From: CBDBCU01 sp965243185
Lineage (GTDB): Bacteria; Chloroflexota; Dehalococcoidia; Lucifugimonadales; UBA3495
Direction: 5' to 3'
Length of the DNA: 64,000 bases
Assembly (NCBI GenBank): GCA_965243185.1
Contig: OZ251531.1
Coordinates: 682,001 to 746,000 of the forward strand
Shown: positions 46,438 through 54,526 of the stretch, in pieces
Layout: each line of letters begins with the position of its first letter
How positions within the stretch are numbered: the stretch's first letter is position 1
The notes under the pieces: generated by a model
What the model saw: the letters and a program-made list of their open reading frames with translations, nothing else
Told to the model about the DNA's origin: nothing
Databases searched by the model: none
Translations under genes and position numbers: made by a program

Positions 46438-46902
46438 GTGCGCGCCCTGCTGCAACGGGTAGCCCACGCCGCCGTGTCGGTGGCCGGGCAGGAAACCGGC
46501 CGCATCGGGCCGGGTCTGGTCATCCTGTTGGGCGTGGCGGCTACGGATGATGAAGCCGACGCCCAATATCTGGTGGACAAAACTGTCAACCTGCGGATTT
46601 TTGCCGAAGGGCCGAGCCACTTTAACCGCTCGGCATTGGACATTGGGGCCGAGTTGCTGTTAGTCAGCCAGTTCACTTTGTATGCGGAAACCCGGAAGGG
46701 CCGCCGTCCCGACTTCACTAAAGCCGCGCCGCCGCAACAAGCCCAACGCCTCTACGAATACGCCGTAGCCCGTTTTCGGGATACCGGCTTGCCGGTGGCT
46801 ACCGGGGTTTTTCAGGAGTATATGCAGGTAACCCTGCAAAACGACGGCCCGGTTACTCTGCTACTGGACAGCGCCGACCGGGGACGGGCGCGGCGGAGCT
46901 GA
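46438..46902 (+). CDS. dtd: D-aminoacyl-tRNA deacylase
   Basis: 154 residues from GTG. Starts MRALLQRVAHAAVSV; the catalytic signature SQFTLYAETRKGRRPDF and the cross-subunit Gly-cisPro loop NDGPVTLLLDS are both present, though the usual family order N-x-GP is N-D-GP here. Removes D-amino acids and Gly mischarged on tRNA. Downstream of the FmdB gene. Confidence 0.95.
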   Translation: MRALLQRVAHAAVSVAGQETGRIGPGLVILLGVAATDDEADAQYLVDKTVNLRIFAEGPSHFNRSALDIGAELLLVSQFTLYAETRKGRRPDFTKAAPPQQAQRLYEYAVARFRDTGLPVATGVFQEYMQVTLQNDGPVTLLLDSADRGRARRS

Positions 46903-46928
46903 CGGTTGCCGGATCCGCGGCTGTTCTG

Positions 46929-47648
46929 CTATCCCCCGGCCGCCGCAATCGCTTCTCTCAAGTCAATGGCCTGCCGGTAAAGGGCGGTGCCGATGATAGC
47001 GCCCTCGACCCCGGTTTGCGTCAGCTGCTCGATATGCGCCAAGGTGGATACACCGCCGGACGCCTGCACCGCCAAGCCGGTTTGGGCGGCCAGTTCAGCG
47101 TTGGCGATAAAGTTGGGGGCGGTCAGGGTGCCATCCCGGGCGATGTCGGTATAAAGCAGGCGGGGGACGCCCAAGGCGGCCATCTGCCGGGCCAATTCCC
47201 GAGCGGTGACTTGGCTACCTTCCGTCCAGCCCTTGATGGCTACCCATCCGTCCCGGGCGTCCACAGCGGCGATTACCCGGTCGCCGTCGTAGTCCCGGCA
47301 AAGGTCAGCCACCAAGTCGGGGGTTTCAACGGCCGCCGTACCGATAACTACCCGCCCAACGCCAGCGGTCAGCAGCCGGTCAGCAGTAGCCCGGTCGCGG
47401 ATGCCGCCGCCCACCTGCACCGGTATGGAAAGTTGGGCGGTGATGGCGGCGATGACCGGAAAATTAGCCGGCGTACCGGCGGCGGCGCCGTCCAAATCGA
47501 CCAGATGCAGCCGGGGCGCGCCTTGTTCCTGCCAACTTAACGCTACGGCTACCGGGTCGGCGGAAAAGACGGTTTCCTGTTGGAAGTCGCCTTGAAAGAG
47601 GCGCACGCAACGGCCACATTTCAAGTCGATGGCGGGGATTACTTCCAT
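46929..47648 (-). CDS. hisA: ProFAR isomerase
   Basis: 239-residue TIM barrel isomerising ProFAR to PRFAR. Catalytic Asp in VIPAIDLKCGRCVRL and AAVDARDGW; phosphate-binding loops VGGGIRDRA and ASGGVSTLA; LLYTDIARDGT is diagnostic. Third gene of the adenosyltransferase-hisH-hisA unit, 15 bases after hisH. hisF and hisIE lie 38 kb away. Confidence 0.96.
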   Translation of the reverse strand: MEVIPAIDLKCGRCVRLFQGDFQQETVFSADPVAVALSWQEQGAPRLHLVDLDGAAAGTPANFPVIAAITAQLSIPVQVGGGIRDRATADRLLTAGVGRVVIGTAAVETPDLVADLCRDYDGDRVIAAVDARDGWVAIKGWTEGSQVTARELARQMAALGVPRLLYTDIARDGTLTAPNFIANAELAAQTGLAVQASGGVSTLAHIEQLTQTGVEGAIIGTALYRQAIDLREAIAAAGG

Positions 47649-47663
47649 ATTTCCGCTATGGGG

Positions 47664-48314
47664 CTAGGCGGCCTTGACGCCGGCCGGCTGCCGGGCAAAG
47701 TCAACGAAGTTGCGGTAGATTTGCAAGCCAACGCGGCCGCTCTTTTCCGGGTGGAACTGGGTAGCGGTCAAGTTGTCCCGGGCGTAAACGCTGCAAAAAG
47801 AGATGCCATAGTCGGTAACGCCGGCTACGCCATCCCGCGCCACCGGGTCGGCGTAGTAGCTGTGGACAAAGTAAAAGTGGCTACCCTCGGGAATGTCCTG
47901 AAATACCGGGTGGCGGCGCTGCAAGGCAACGCTGTTCCAACCGATATGCGGCACTTTCAAGCCCGGCGGCAGCCGCCGTACCGGGCCAAGGATGACGCCG
48001 AGGCACGGGGCGTCGCCCTCCTCAGTGCGCTCCAGAAGCAGTTGCAGACCCAGACAGACGCCCAGGAAGGGGCGGCCGGAGTCGAGATAAGCGCGTATGG
48101 GGTCAATCAATCCCCGCCTTTCCAGAGCCTGCATCGCCGCCGGGCCGGAGCCGACGCCGGGCAGGATAACCCCATCAGCGGCGGCCAGTTCCGCCGCATC
48201 CTGGGTAACTACCGGGGTTACTCCGGCGAACTCAAGAGCTTTGGCTACGCTGCGGAGATTGCCCGATTGGTAGTCAATGACGACTATTTTCAGCCCATTG
48301 TCCGACCGGCTCAT
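47664..48314 (-). CDS. hisH: IGP synthase, glutaminase subunit
   Basis: 216 residues, class I glutamine amidotransferase. Oxyanion strand VILPGVGSG, nucleophile in FLGVCLGLQLLLE, and the catalytic His-Glu in TQFHPEKSG. Supplies ammonia to HisF. Separated by only 5 bases from the upstream cobalamin adenosyltransferase gene, so co-transcribed. Confidence 0.96.
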   Translation of the reverse strand: MSRSDNGLKIVVIDYQSGNLRSVAKALEFAGVTPVVTQDAAELAAADGVILPGVGSGPAAMQALERRGLIDPIRAYLDSGRPFLGVCLGLQLLLERTEEGDAPCLGVILGPVRRLPPGLKVPHIGWNSVALQRRHPVFQDIPEGSHFYFVHSYYADPVARDGVAGVTDYGISFCSVYARDNLTATQFHPEKSGRVGLQIYRNFVDFARQPAGVKAA

Positions 48315-48319
48315 CGGGG

Positions 48320-48907
48320 CTAACTCCGCTCTCCGGTAGCCCGCTCGATGGGCAACTCCCGGTCTTGATAGCGGGCCAGCACAAAGAGCAAATCCCCCAA
48401 GCGGTTGAGGTAATGGATAATCAGTTCGTTGGTCAGGCGGTCGGCTTCGGCCAGAGCAACCACCCGCCGCTCGGCGGTGCGGATGGAAGTTCGGGCCATA
48501 TCAATGGCGGAGGAAGCCGGGGAGCCGCCGGGCAGCACAAAGACCGTCGGCATCTGAAACTCCTCCTCCAGGGCGTCAATGGTCTGCTCGAGATTTTCCA
48601 CCATAGCCGGGGTTACCGGGGCAAAGTGCTGCTGGAACAGTTCGTACTTGTCCGGTTCGGTAGCCAGTTCGGCGGCGATGGTGAACAGTTCCCGCTGGGC
48701 GTCCCGCAGGATGTCTTTGACCCGCGGGTCGGTGGACAAGGAACGGGCCAAGCCCATCACCGAAACGGCTTCGTCGGTGATGCCATAGGCTTCGGTATGG
48801 GGGTCGTTCTTGGAAACCCGCCCGCCGTAGAGCAGGCTGGTTTCGCCCTTGTCGCCGAACTTGGTATAAACCCGTTTCCGATACGGAGATGAGGAGGATG
48901 TGGTCAC
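48320..48907 (-). CDS. PduO-type cob(I)alamin adenosyltransferase
   Basis: 195 residues from GTG with a purine-rich upstream. YTKFGDKGETSLLYGGRVSKND is the ATP-binding signature (T-x-x-GDxGxT), later LPGGSPASSAIDMARTSIRTAERRV and LNRLGDLLFVLAR close the trimer-type active site. Makes adenosylcobalamin. Placed in one operon with hisH-hisA, an unusual metabolic coupling. No cobalamin riboswitch was seen upstream. Confidence 0.94.
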   Translation of the reverse strand: MTTSSSSPYRKRVYTKFGDKGETSLLYGGRVSKNDPHTEAYGITDEAVSVMGLARSLSTDPRVKDILRDAQRELFTIAAELATEPDKYELFQQHFAPVTPAMVENLEQTIDALEEEFQMPTVFVLPGGSPASSAIDMARTSIRTAERRVVALAEADRLTNELIIHYLNRLGDLLFVLARYQDRELPIERATGERS

Positions 48908-48995
48908 GCCAATGCCCCTTGCCTGAGCTGAATAAGTTTCCCGGTGCTAGCCATTGTAGCATAAGGGGACGGGCGGGGCTATGGTGAGGTTTGTT

Positions 48996-49137
48996 GGGTA
49001 TTCTCAACACGCGTTGGTAATGCTAAAAGAGGCCTCGTCGAAGCCAAAGCAGTGCCAGAGAATCAATAGGAGCCCTTTATCTTGTTCGGGGCGATTTTCC
49101 CGGTTTTAACTTATGCCAACCCGTGTTGAGAAAACCC
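48996..49137. mobile_element. MITE-like element related to the IS1-family ends
   Basis: 142 bp with imperfect terminal repeats GGGTATTCTCAACACGCGTTGG and CCAACCCGTGTTGAGAAAACCC, close to the ends of the complete IS1-family element at 30.2 kb. No coding capacity and no obvious target duplication. Mobilisation in trans by that transposase is plausible. Confidence 0.7.
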
Positions 49138-49216
49138 GAACCAATTGCCCTGGACACTCTACCCGACCGGGTTTAATATGAGCCACGGCCTGAACCCTAC
49201 CGAAAACTGCTTGCGG

Positions 49217-49285
49217 TTTAATCAATTCTACAGCGGCTCAGTTCTTTGCCATCAGCTTCCGGACAACATTCTCCGAAACCGCGCC
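49217..49285. mobile_element. Orphan IS end upstream of the cupin gene
   Basis: About 69 bp (TTTAATCAATTCTACAGCGG ... CTCCGAAACCGCGCC) strongly resembles the right end of the element at 55687-56855, including its terminal repeat. The rest of that element is absent here. It lies 11 bases before the cupin ATG and so supplies the 5' leader. Confidence 0.65.
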
Positions 49286-49296
49286 GCAGGATAACT

Positions 49297-49752
49297 ATGT
49301 CTCAACCGCCGCCAAGCCCGCATCCCTCCATTCCGCTCCCGTCCCGCCGTGCGCCGCAAGCCGACACTGTCGCCCCCGACGGCTCCGCCATCCGCCTCCT
49401 GCTGGACCACCGCCATCAATCCCACCACGCCAGTATGGTCGAGGTAACTCTGCCGCCGGGCCAAATCTCCCGCCCGGTCTATCACCGCTCCGTCGCCGAA
49501 CTATGGTACATCCTGGACGGACAAGGGCAAGTCTGGCGTTGTCCCCCAAACCTCGACCCGTCCACAATTGCCCCGGTAGCCGTGCAGCCCGGCGATGCCC
49601 TGACCATTCCCCCCGGCTGGCGTTTTCAGTTCAGCGCCGCCGCCGACTCCCCCGCCGGCCTCCGTTTCCTGTGCGTTACCATCCCGCCCTGGCCCGGCGC
49701 CGGCGAAGCCCTCCCCTCCGACTACGGCGGATTGGGGCCGCCTACGCTTTGA
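49297..49752 (+). CDS. Cupin-domain protein
   Basis: 151 residues. Cupin motif 1 is degenerate: PPGQISRPVYHRSVAELWYILDGQGQVW (one His and Glu retained); motif 2 is VQPGDALTIPPGWRFQF, where the usual metal His is replaced. The Pro-rich first 30 residues look unstructured. May bind a small molecule or sugar with weak metal dependence. Promoter region derives from IS remnants. Confidence 0.8.
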   Translation: MSQPPPSPHPSIPLPSRRAPQADTVAPDGSAIRLLLDHRHQSHHASMVEVTLPPGQISRPVYHRSVAELWYILDGQGQVWRCPPNLDPSTIAPVAVQPGDALTIPPGWRFQFSAAADSPAGLRFLCVTIPPWPGAGEALPSDYGGLGPPTL

Positions 49753-49904
49753 CCCTGCCGCCCCCTGACCTTCCCCCCACAAGTTGCCCTGAATTAACGC
49801 AAGTAACTTGCCCGCGTTGCAACGGCGGAAAACAACCTTACCGCAAATAGTTGCCGGGGCCGCCTTCACACAGGCGGCCCCGGTCTTTTGCCGGTTAATC
49901 CCAA

Positions 49905-50309
49905 TTAGACAATGGAATCCGCATCCAGCAGGGCGGCGGCCTTTGCCCGGTCGTCCGGGTCAGTAGCTAAAGCAACCAGGGCGTAGTCCTCGAGGCGGTC
50001 GAGGATGTGCAGGCTTTGGATGTTGATGCCGGCGGCGCTGAATTGGGCGGCTACTTTGGCTAAAGCGCCCGGTTCGTCTTTGAGGCGGATAATCAGGGAG
50101 TCGTCGGCTACGGCGGTAAAGCCGGCGTCGGTCAAGACCTGGAGGGCATGGTCGGTGTCGGCGTTGTCGGTGCTGATGATGACGGCACCGTGATTGCCTT
50201 TAATTTCGGTGTTGATGCTGGAGAGGTTGATGTCGGCGGCGGCCAGGACGCGGGTTATTTCGGCCAGGACGCCCACTTCGTTCAGCACCATAATGACGAT
50301 TCTTTCCAT
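49905..50309 (-). CDS. Tandem ACT-domain regulatory protein
   Basis: 134 residues made of two ACT domains: VIMVLNEVGVLAEITRVLAAADINLSSINTEIKGNHGAVIIST and IRLKDEPGALAKVAAQFSAAGINIQSLHIL. ACT modules bind amino acids. The ATG at 50309 has AGGAGG 10 bases upstream. It starts 27 bases after the histidine decarboxylase gene on the same strand, suggesting amino-acid (perhaps histidine) sensing; this link is inference. Confidence 0.88.
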   Translation of the reverse strand: MERIVIMVLNEVGVLAEITRVLAAADINLSSINTEIKGNHGAVIISTDNADTDHALQVLTDAGFTAVADDSLIIRLKDEPGALAKVAAQFSAAGINIQSLHILDRLEDYALVALATDPDDRAKAAALLDADSIV

Positions 50310-50336
50310 GGGGGACAAGCCTCCTGTTGCGCGCGG

Positions 50337-51503
50337 TTAATAGACTTGGCCGTGGCTGTGGCGATGCCAGCGGCCCGGGCCGGCGGCCGCCCCCGGAGTC
50401 AGGCAGTCGTCCACCAGTTCATCGACCATCGCCCGGGTTACATGGGGCATCGTAATCAAGTGCGCCAAGTCGCCCAAGGGAGCGATTTGCCACTTGTCGA
50501 ACACCGCCACCGGCGGCCGGGGGAAAACTACGGTAACGGAGTTTTCGTTGCGCCAAGCCGGGACGCCGTGGTCCTGGAATCGCTGCACCGCATACTCGGC
50601 TACCGCCAGCATCTCCGCTACCAGTTCCTTAAAGCCGTCCGTTCCATAGCGCTCGAGGGCGTACCACAGCAGCAACGGCGTCCAGGCATTGCGGGAGCCG
50701 GGCAGGGTAGTATCCATCACCCCTACATACTCGATGGAGCGGGCAATGCGGGCCACATAGTCTTTGCGGGTGATGACGATGCCGCAAGGCAGGGGGGAGC
50801 CGATAAGTTTGTGGCCGCTGATGGCGATGCTGTCGATGCCGGCGTCAAAGCCGAAGGGCTGGGGTTCCGGGACGAAGGGCAAAATCATTCCGCTGAGGGC
50901 GGCGTCGGCGTGGATGTAGGAACGGGTTATCGCCAAGTCGTCGAGGATGTCCCGGACGGTGGGCAATCTATCCACCGCGCCTTTCATCGTCGCGCCGATG
51001 TTAGCCAGGAAAATGACCGGCGCATCGCGGTTGATGCGGATGGTTTCGTAGAGGTCATCATAGTCGATTTCCCCGTTGTCCTGGCTCTTAATCATAATGT
51101 TCCGCATATTGAGGACGCGGAGGTTTTTCAGGACGCTGTAGTGGGTGTCCTGGGAAAAATAAGCGACGCCTTGGGGATAGAGTTCGCGGGCCAGGTAGAG
51201 GCCGTACATATTGCCTTCGGTGCCGCCGTTGGTGACATAACCCCAAGCGGCAGCCGGGTCAAGGCGCGTCAGTTGGGCAAAGCGGGCGACTACATCCCGC
51301 TCGATGGCGTGGCAGTTGATGCGGAAGTTGCTGCTGTGGAAGGGGTCGCCGACATTGTTGGCGGAGTAGTTGAGGAAGGGCAGCAGCTCGGAATAGTCAA
51401 AATCCTGGTTGACCGGGTAGCCGATTTGGGTCGGCCGCAGCTGCGCGAAGTCGCGCAGCAAGCCGTCGAGACGCGCCCGGGCCGCCGGGTTCAGCGGGTT
51501 CAT
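50337..51503 (-). CDS. PLP-dependent histidine decarboxylase-like enzyme
   Basis: 388 residues of the group II decarboxylase type. YVTNGGTEGNMYGLYLARELYP, YIHADAALSGMILPF (conserved Asp), and the PLP Lys in SGHKLIGSPLPCGIV around residue 230 match bacterial histidine decarboxylases (Hdc of Morganella type). Product would be histamine, but serine or other specificities occur in this subfamily. Followed by the ACT gene. Confidence 0.88.
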   Translation of the reverse strand: MNPLNPAARARLDGLLRDFAQLRPTQIGYPVNQDFDYSELLPFLNYSANNVGDPFHSSNFRINCHAIERDVVARFAQLTRLDPAAAWGYVTNGGTEGNMYGLYLARELYPQGVAYFSQDTHYSVLKNLRVLNMRNIMIKSQDNGEIDYDDLYETIRINRDAPVIFLANIGATMKGAVDRLPTVRDILDDLAITRSYIHADAALSGMILPFVPEPQPFGFDAGIDSIAISGHKLIGSPLPCGIVITRKDYVARIARSIEYVGVMDTTLPGSRNAWTPLLLWYALERYGTDGFKELVAEMLAVAEYAVQRFQDHGVPAWRNENSVTVVFPRPPVAVFDKWQIAPLGDLAHLITMPHVTRAMVDELVDDCLTPGAAAGPGRWHRHSHGQVY

Positions 51504-51750
51504 AATCAGCGGACTCCCTTTTGGGGATTTGGGGATATTATAGCATTTTGGGGGAGTTTTGGGGATGGGGGAGCGGCGAAGGATTTCCGTGCAAAGTTGC
51601 GGCGATGCGCTATAATGAAGGGGACAGCTGAACTGAGGGGAGACTGATGCTAGACATTCCTGGAACAGGAGTTTCCTTTGGGCGGGTATGGGCTGAAGGC
51701 GTAGCCCAACGCGGCGCAGCCCGGCCGCCGTAGTAAATGCCGGGTATATC
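51504..51750. other. Upstream region of tRNA-Ser
   Basis: Contains TATAAT at 51611 as a probable -10 without a good -35, then GGGGAG and an ATG at 51647 opening a 28-codon frame that ends at TAG 51731. The short frame may be a leader peptide or chance. The tRNA follows 17 bases later. Confidence 0.4.
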
Positions 51751-51842
51751 GGGGGGTTCGCATAGTGGACTAGTGCAGGCGGTTGCTAACCGCCCGACGG
51801 TGAATAACCGTCCGCGGGTTCGAATCCCACACCCCTCCGCCA
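51751..51842 (+). tRNA. tRNA-Ser(GCT)
   Basis: Class II tRNA: anticodon arm GGCGG-TTGCTAA-CCGCC (anticodon GCT), long variable arm GACGG..CCGTC, T-arm GCGGG-TTCGAAT-CCCAC, and a 3' end finishing GCCA. Acceptor GGGGGGT pairs with ACCCCTC, but this leaves one extra base before GCCA, and the T-stem has a C-A mismatch. Either an irregular functional tRNA or a copy altered at the 3' end by integration. It marks the start of the accessory region. Confidence 0.8.
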
Positions 51843-52100
51843 TTCAGAGGAGTACCGTAGGCCACAGATACACTACCCGGCGGATTTTAAGGCGATGTTT
51901 CCGATCGGCGCGTATGGAGTGCTGACCTGCGGAGCGGCCGGCGGCGCGCTGTTTATTTACCCGGAATAAACCGGCGGGCTGCGGCAGTTGAGGGCAAGGC
52001 GTCTCCATCGCCATCCCCGCTATCGCCCCAAAACCCTTAATCGCGCCTCGTTTCCGATTCAATCGCACCTCGTTACATCCCCAAAAACTTCTGCCCGCTG
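51843..52100. other. Gap between tRNA-Ser and the transposon
   Basis: 258 bases without a supported gene. No copy of the tRNA 3' end was found further right, so an attachment duplication is not shown. Confidence 0.4.
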
Positions 52101-52147
52101 TGTTCAATTTTGCTGGGGGAATGGCATCATAGTGGGACGGGGCATAA

Positions 52148-52797
52148 ATGCAAATCGCCGAATTGCAGCGGCGAACCGGGGAAAGGTGCGACATCTGCCG
52201 CGTTGGCGGCGGCGGTGTGCGGTTGGTAATGCTTGACGCTAACGGTAAGCAGATTAAGCCGGCGGGCAAGCGGCCCCACGCGACGCCCCACGAAAAGGGG
52301 GCGGCGGTCGATATGTATTTCGACGGCCTTTCCTATCGGCGGGTGGCAAGGAATATGGAGCAGTATTTCGGGCGGGAAACTTCGCAGATGGCGGTTTATC
52401 GCTGGGTGCGGGAATTGACGGCAACGGCGGATGATGTGCTGCGGCCGGTCAAGGTTGACACCGGCCGGGAATGGGTAGCGGATGAAATGGTGGTCAATGT
52501 CGGCGGTCAAAAGATGTGGCTGTTCAATGTAATGGACGCGGATACGAGGTTCGTATTGGCGGCCCATCTGACGCCGGAACGGACGGCAAGGGCGGCGCAA
52601 ACTACGCTGGCAATGGCAAGGGAAAGGTCAAACAATGCGCCGGCGGTTGTAAAGACGGACGGGCTGCGGTCTTACCGGCAAGCGTTGCCGCGGGCTTTCC
52701 CGACCCGGCCGGTCAAGCATACGGTTAGCCAGGGAATCAAAGCGCAGATTAACAACAATATGTCGGAACGGCTGCAAGGAACTTTCCGGGATAGGGA
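52148..52797 (+). pseudogene. IS6/IS240-like DDE transposase, C-terminally truncated
   Basis: N-terminal part with a CDIC cluster and helix-turn-helix (LSYRRVARNMEQYFGRETSQMAVYRWV); catalytic part VKVDTGREWVADEMVV (Asp), MWLFNVMDADTRFVLAAHLT, VVKTDGLRSY (Asp), and NNNMSERLQGTFRDRDKT (Glu). All three DDE residues survive, but after RDKT the normal C-terminal domain is replaced by unrelated sequence where the methyltransferase frame begins. Probably inactive or deregulated. Confidence 0.8.
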
Positions 52798-52800
52798 TAA

Positions 52801-53471
52801 AACCTTAGTCTTGAGGATAAGCGGCCGGCAGAAGCGGCGGGAGCGGAACTACCTTTCAAGGATTGGGAGGATGTCGCCGCTGTTAAGAGGGAAGGATGAT
52901 TCACCATCCCGCCTTACCCCAAGGAGTTCCTGCCTTACTGGTCGGAACTGGGGGAATTCGCCGCCCATTCCCTCAAACCCGGCGGCTCCCTGCTTGCAAT
53001 GAGCGGCGCTATTGCGCTGCCGGAAATCTTTACGCGGCTGGCGGCGGCGGATAACCTGCAATACTGGTGGCTTTTGACCTTTGATATGTCGCGGGGAAGT
53101 ATGCCCGGCAACTGGATTTGGGGGCGGCGGTTAAACCAGTATTTTAAGCAAATCCTATGGTATTACAAGCCGGGCGGGGAAAAGCCGGCGGCCTTGATAA
53201 AAACCGATTGGGTGCGCTGCCCTGGCGGGCATAACGGCAAGGATAAGCGATTCCATAAGTGGAGCCAAATGGAAACCGGCATTTTGGCTTTGTGCCAAAA
53301 GCTCGCCGGGCCGGGCGAACTTATCGTTGACCCGTTTGTCGGCGGCGGAACAACAGCAATAGCCGCCTTGGCGTTGGGTTGCGATTTTATCGGGGCGGAT
53401 ATTGACGCCGAAGCAGTTGAGACTACCCGGCGGCGGATATTGGAATATCAGCCGGTAATGCCGGGGTGTGG
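52801..53471 (+). pseudogene. DNA methyltransferase fragment with internal stop
   Basis: A frame directly after the transposase truncation reads LSLEDKRPAEAAGAELPFKDWEDVAAVKREG, TGA (52897), then IPPYPKEFLPYWSELGEF (DPPY motif with Asp to Ile), SLKPGGSLLAMSG, LLTFDMSRGSMPGNWIWG, FHKWSQMETGILALCQKL and DPFVGGGTTAIAALALGCDFIGADID (SAM motif). An N6/N4 methyltransferase missing its start, with a stop and a damaged catalytic motif. Ends at the transposon terminus. Confidence 0.8.
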
Positions 53472-53488
53472 TTTCCCCCAGCAAAATG

Positions 53489-53881
53489 TTACAAAACCGC
53501 AGTCAGTTCAGCAGCCCAGCCCTGTTCCTGGAGCTTCCAGTAGAACCATTCCAGGCTTTGGCCGGCGGCGCTTTCGGCCCAGCCGTCAAAGATGCGGTCC
53601 GCTTCATTATACACCGGTGGGATGGCGTTGCCGACCCGGTTCAGCGGGTCATCGGCGCCGGAGATTTGGCCCAGCAGGTAGGCTTTCCGCGGGTAGTAAA
53701 TCTGGTGGGCGTAGACGTCGCCGGTGTCGGTCACTACGGAAAGCTGGTAGTGCTGGATTTGGGACGGGTTGGCGTCGGTGTTGTTGACGCCGTAGTCCTT
53801 TTCTTGGGAAAACAGGCTGCCGCGTTCTTGATAGAAGGCTTGGATGGAGTCTTATTTGGGGTAAGGAAGGGTTTCCGGCAT
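53489..53881 (-). pseudogene. Unknown protein gene with in-frame TAA
   Basis: From ATG 53881 the frame reads MPETLPYPK, TAA (53854-53852), then about 120 residues of convincing coding: DSIQAFYQERGSLF, GVNNTDANPSQIQHYQLSVV, AHQIYYPRKAYLLGQISGAD, DGWAESAAGQSLEWFYWKLQ. The next possible start is a GTG 40 codons inside. Its stop TAA lies within the right end of the transposon to its left. No family recognised. Either recently broken or TAA is decoded. Confidence 0.6.
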
Positions 53882-53908
53882 TGTCGGTTGGCTCCGGGAG
53901 GGTGGTTT

Positions 53909-54268
53909 TCAGGGCTGGTTGTCCTGGGCTGAGCGCCAGCAAGCGTGGAGGGCTTGGGCTTTCCGCCCCAGTCGACCGAGGGTTGTGTAGGAACGGCGGC
54001 GGCCGGCGGCGATGCGGGTTATGCCCAGCAGAAAGGGGGTTACGGCAAGGGCAACGGCTATGGTAAGCAGGACGACCTTGGGGACGTCGTGGCTGCCGTC
54101 GCTGGTGTTATGTGCTTAGTTCAGGCAGTTTTCGAAGCCGCAGAGGTAAAGGGCGGTCAGTCCGGTCAGGGGTTACAGGCCGATCAGGGCCAGCAGGCAC
54201 ATGAAGACGATGGCTTCATCGTAGCGGCGGTGCAGCTTTTTGACGGCGGGGTCATTGTGGTCAGTCAT
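53909..54268 (-). pseudogene. Two-helix membrane protein frame with two in-frame TAA
   Basis: A single unbroken register from ATG 54268 to TGA 53909 (119 codons) with TAA at codons 32 and 51. Segments: MTDHNDPAVKKLHRRYDEAIVF..., hydrophobic helix AIVFMCLLALIGL / PLTGLTALYLCGF split by the first TAA, and VVLLTIAVALAVTPFLLGI. Register, hydrophobic pattern and codon use continue unchanged across both stops. Unknown family. Confidence 0.55.
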
Positions 54269-54277
54269 AGCATCGGC

Positions 54278-54469
54278 TCAGTTGTATTTTTCGAAGCTGA
54301 TTTGCTCCTTGATGTGGGTAAAGCGCAGGATGGTCAGCTGCCGGCCGCTCCAGTCCGTTACGGCGAAGCGGGTATGGGTTACGCCCTTGTAGTCGACGAT
54401 TACCTGATCCGGCGGGTGAGTCCTCTCCGGACGAATGTTGGCGGGTTGGTTTTCGGCAGCGACGGTCAT
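54278..54469 (-). CDS. Small unknown protein
   Basis: 63 residues: MTVAAENQPANIRPERTHPP, then a beta-rich end VIVDYKGVTHTRFAVTDWSGRQLTILRFTHI. Intact, ending in TGA, 9 bases before the next minus-strand frame. Beta-strand content resembles a small single-domain protein. No family recognised. Confidence 0.55.
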   Translation of the reverse strand: MTVAAENQPANIRPERTHPPDQVIVDYKGVTHTRFAVTDWSGRQLTILRFTHIKEQISFEKYN

Positions 54470-54526
54470 GGATTTTCCACTGTATGAAGTTCGGGCTGAG
54501 GGCCGCAAGGGCTGCGGCGTCAGGTT

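Larger units (their letters stand above)
52101..53493 (+). mobile_element. Transposon with truncated transposase and methyltransferase cargo
   Basis: Left end TGTTCAATTTTGCTGGGGG and right end CCCCCAGCAAAATGTTACA are imperfect inverted repeats. Inside lie an IS6/IS240-like transposase fragment and a methyltransferase fragment on the same strand. The same terminal sequence recurs as the 26-bp perfect ends of a small element at 63535-63703, defining one transposon family in this region. Confidence 0.65.
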
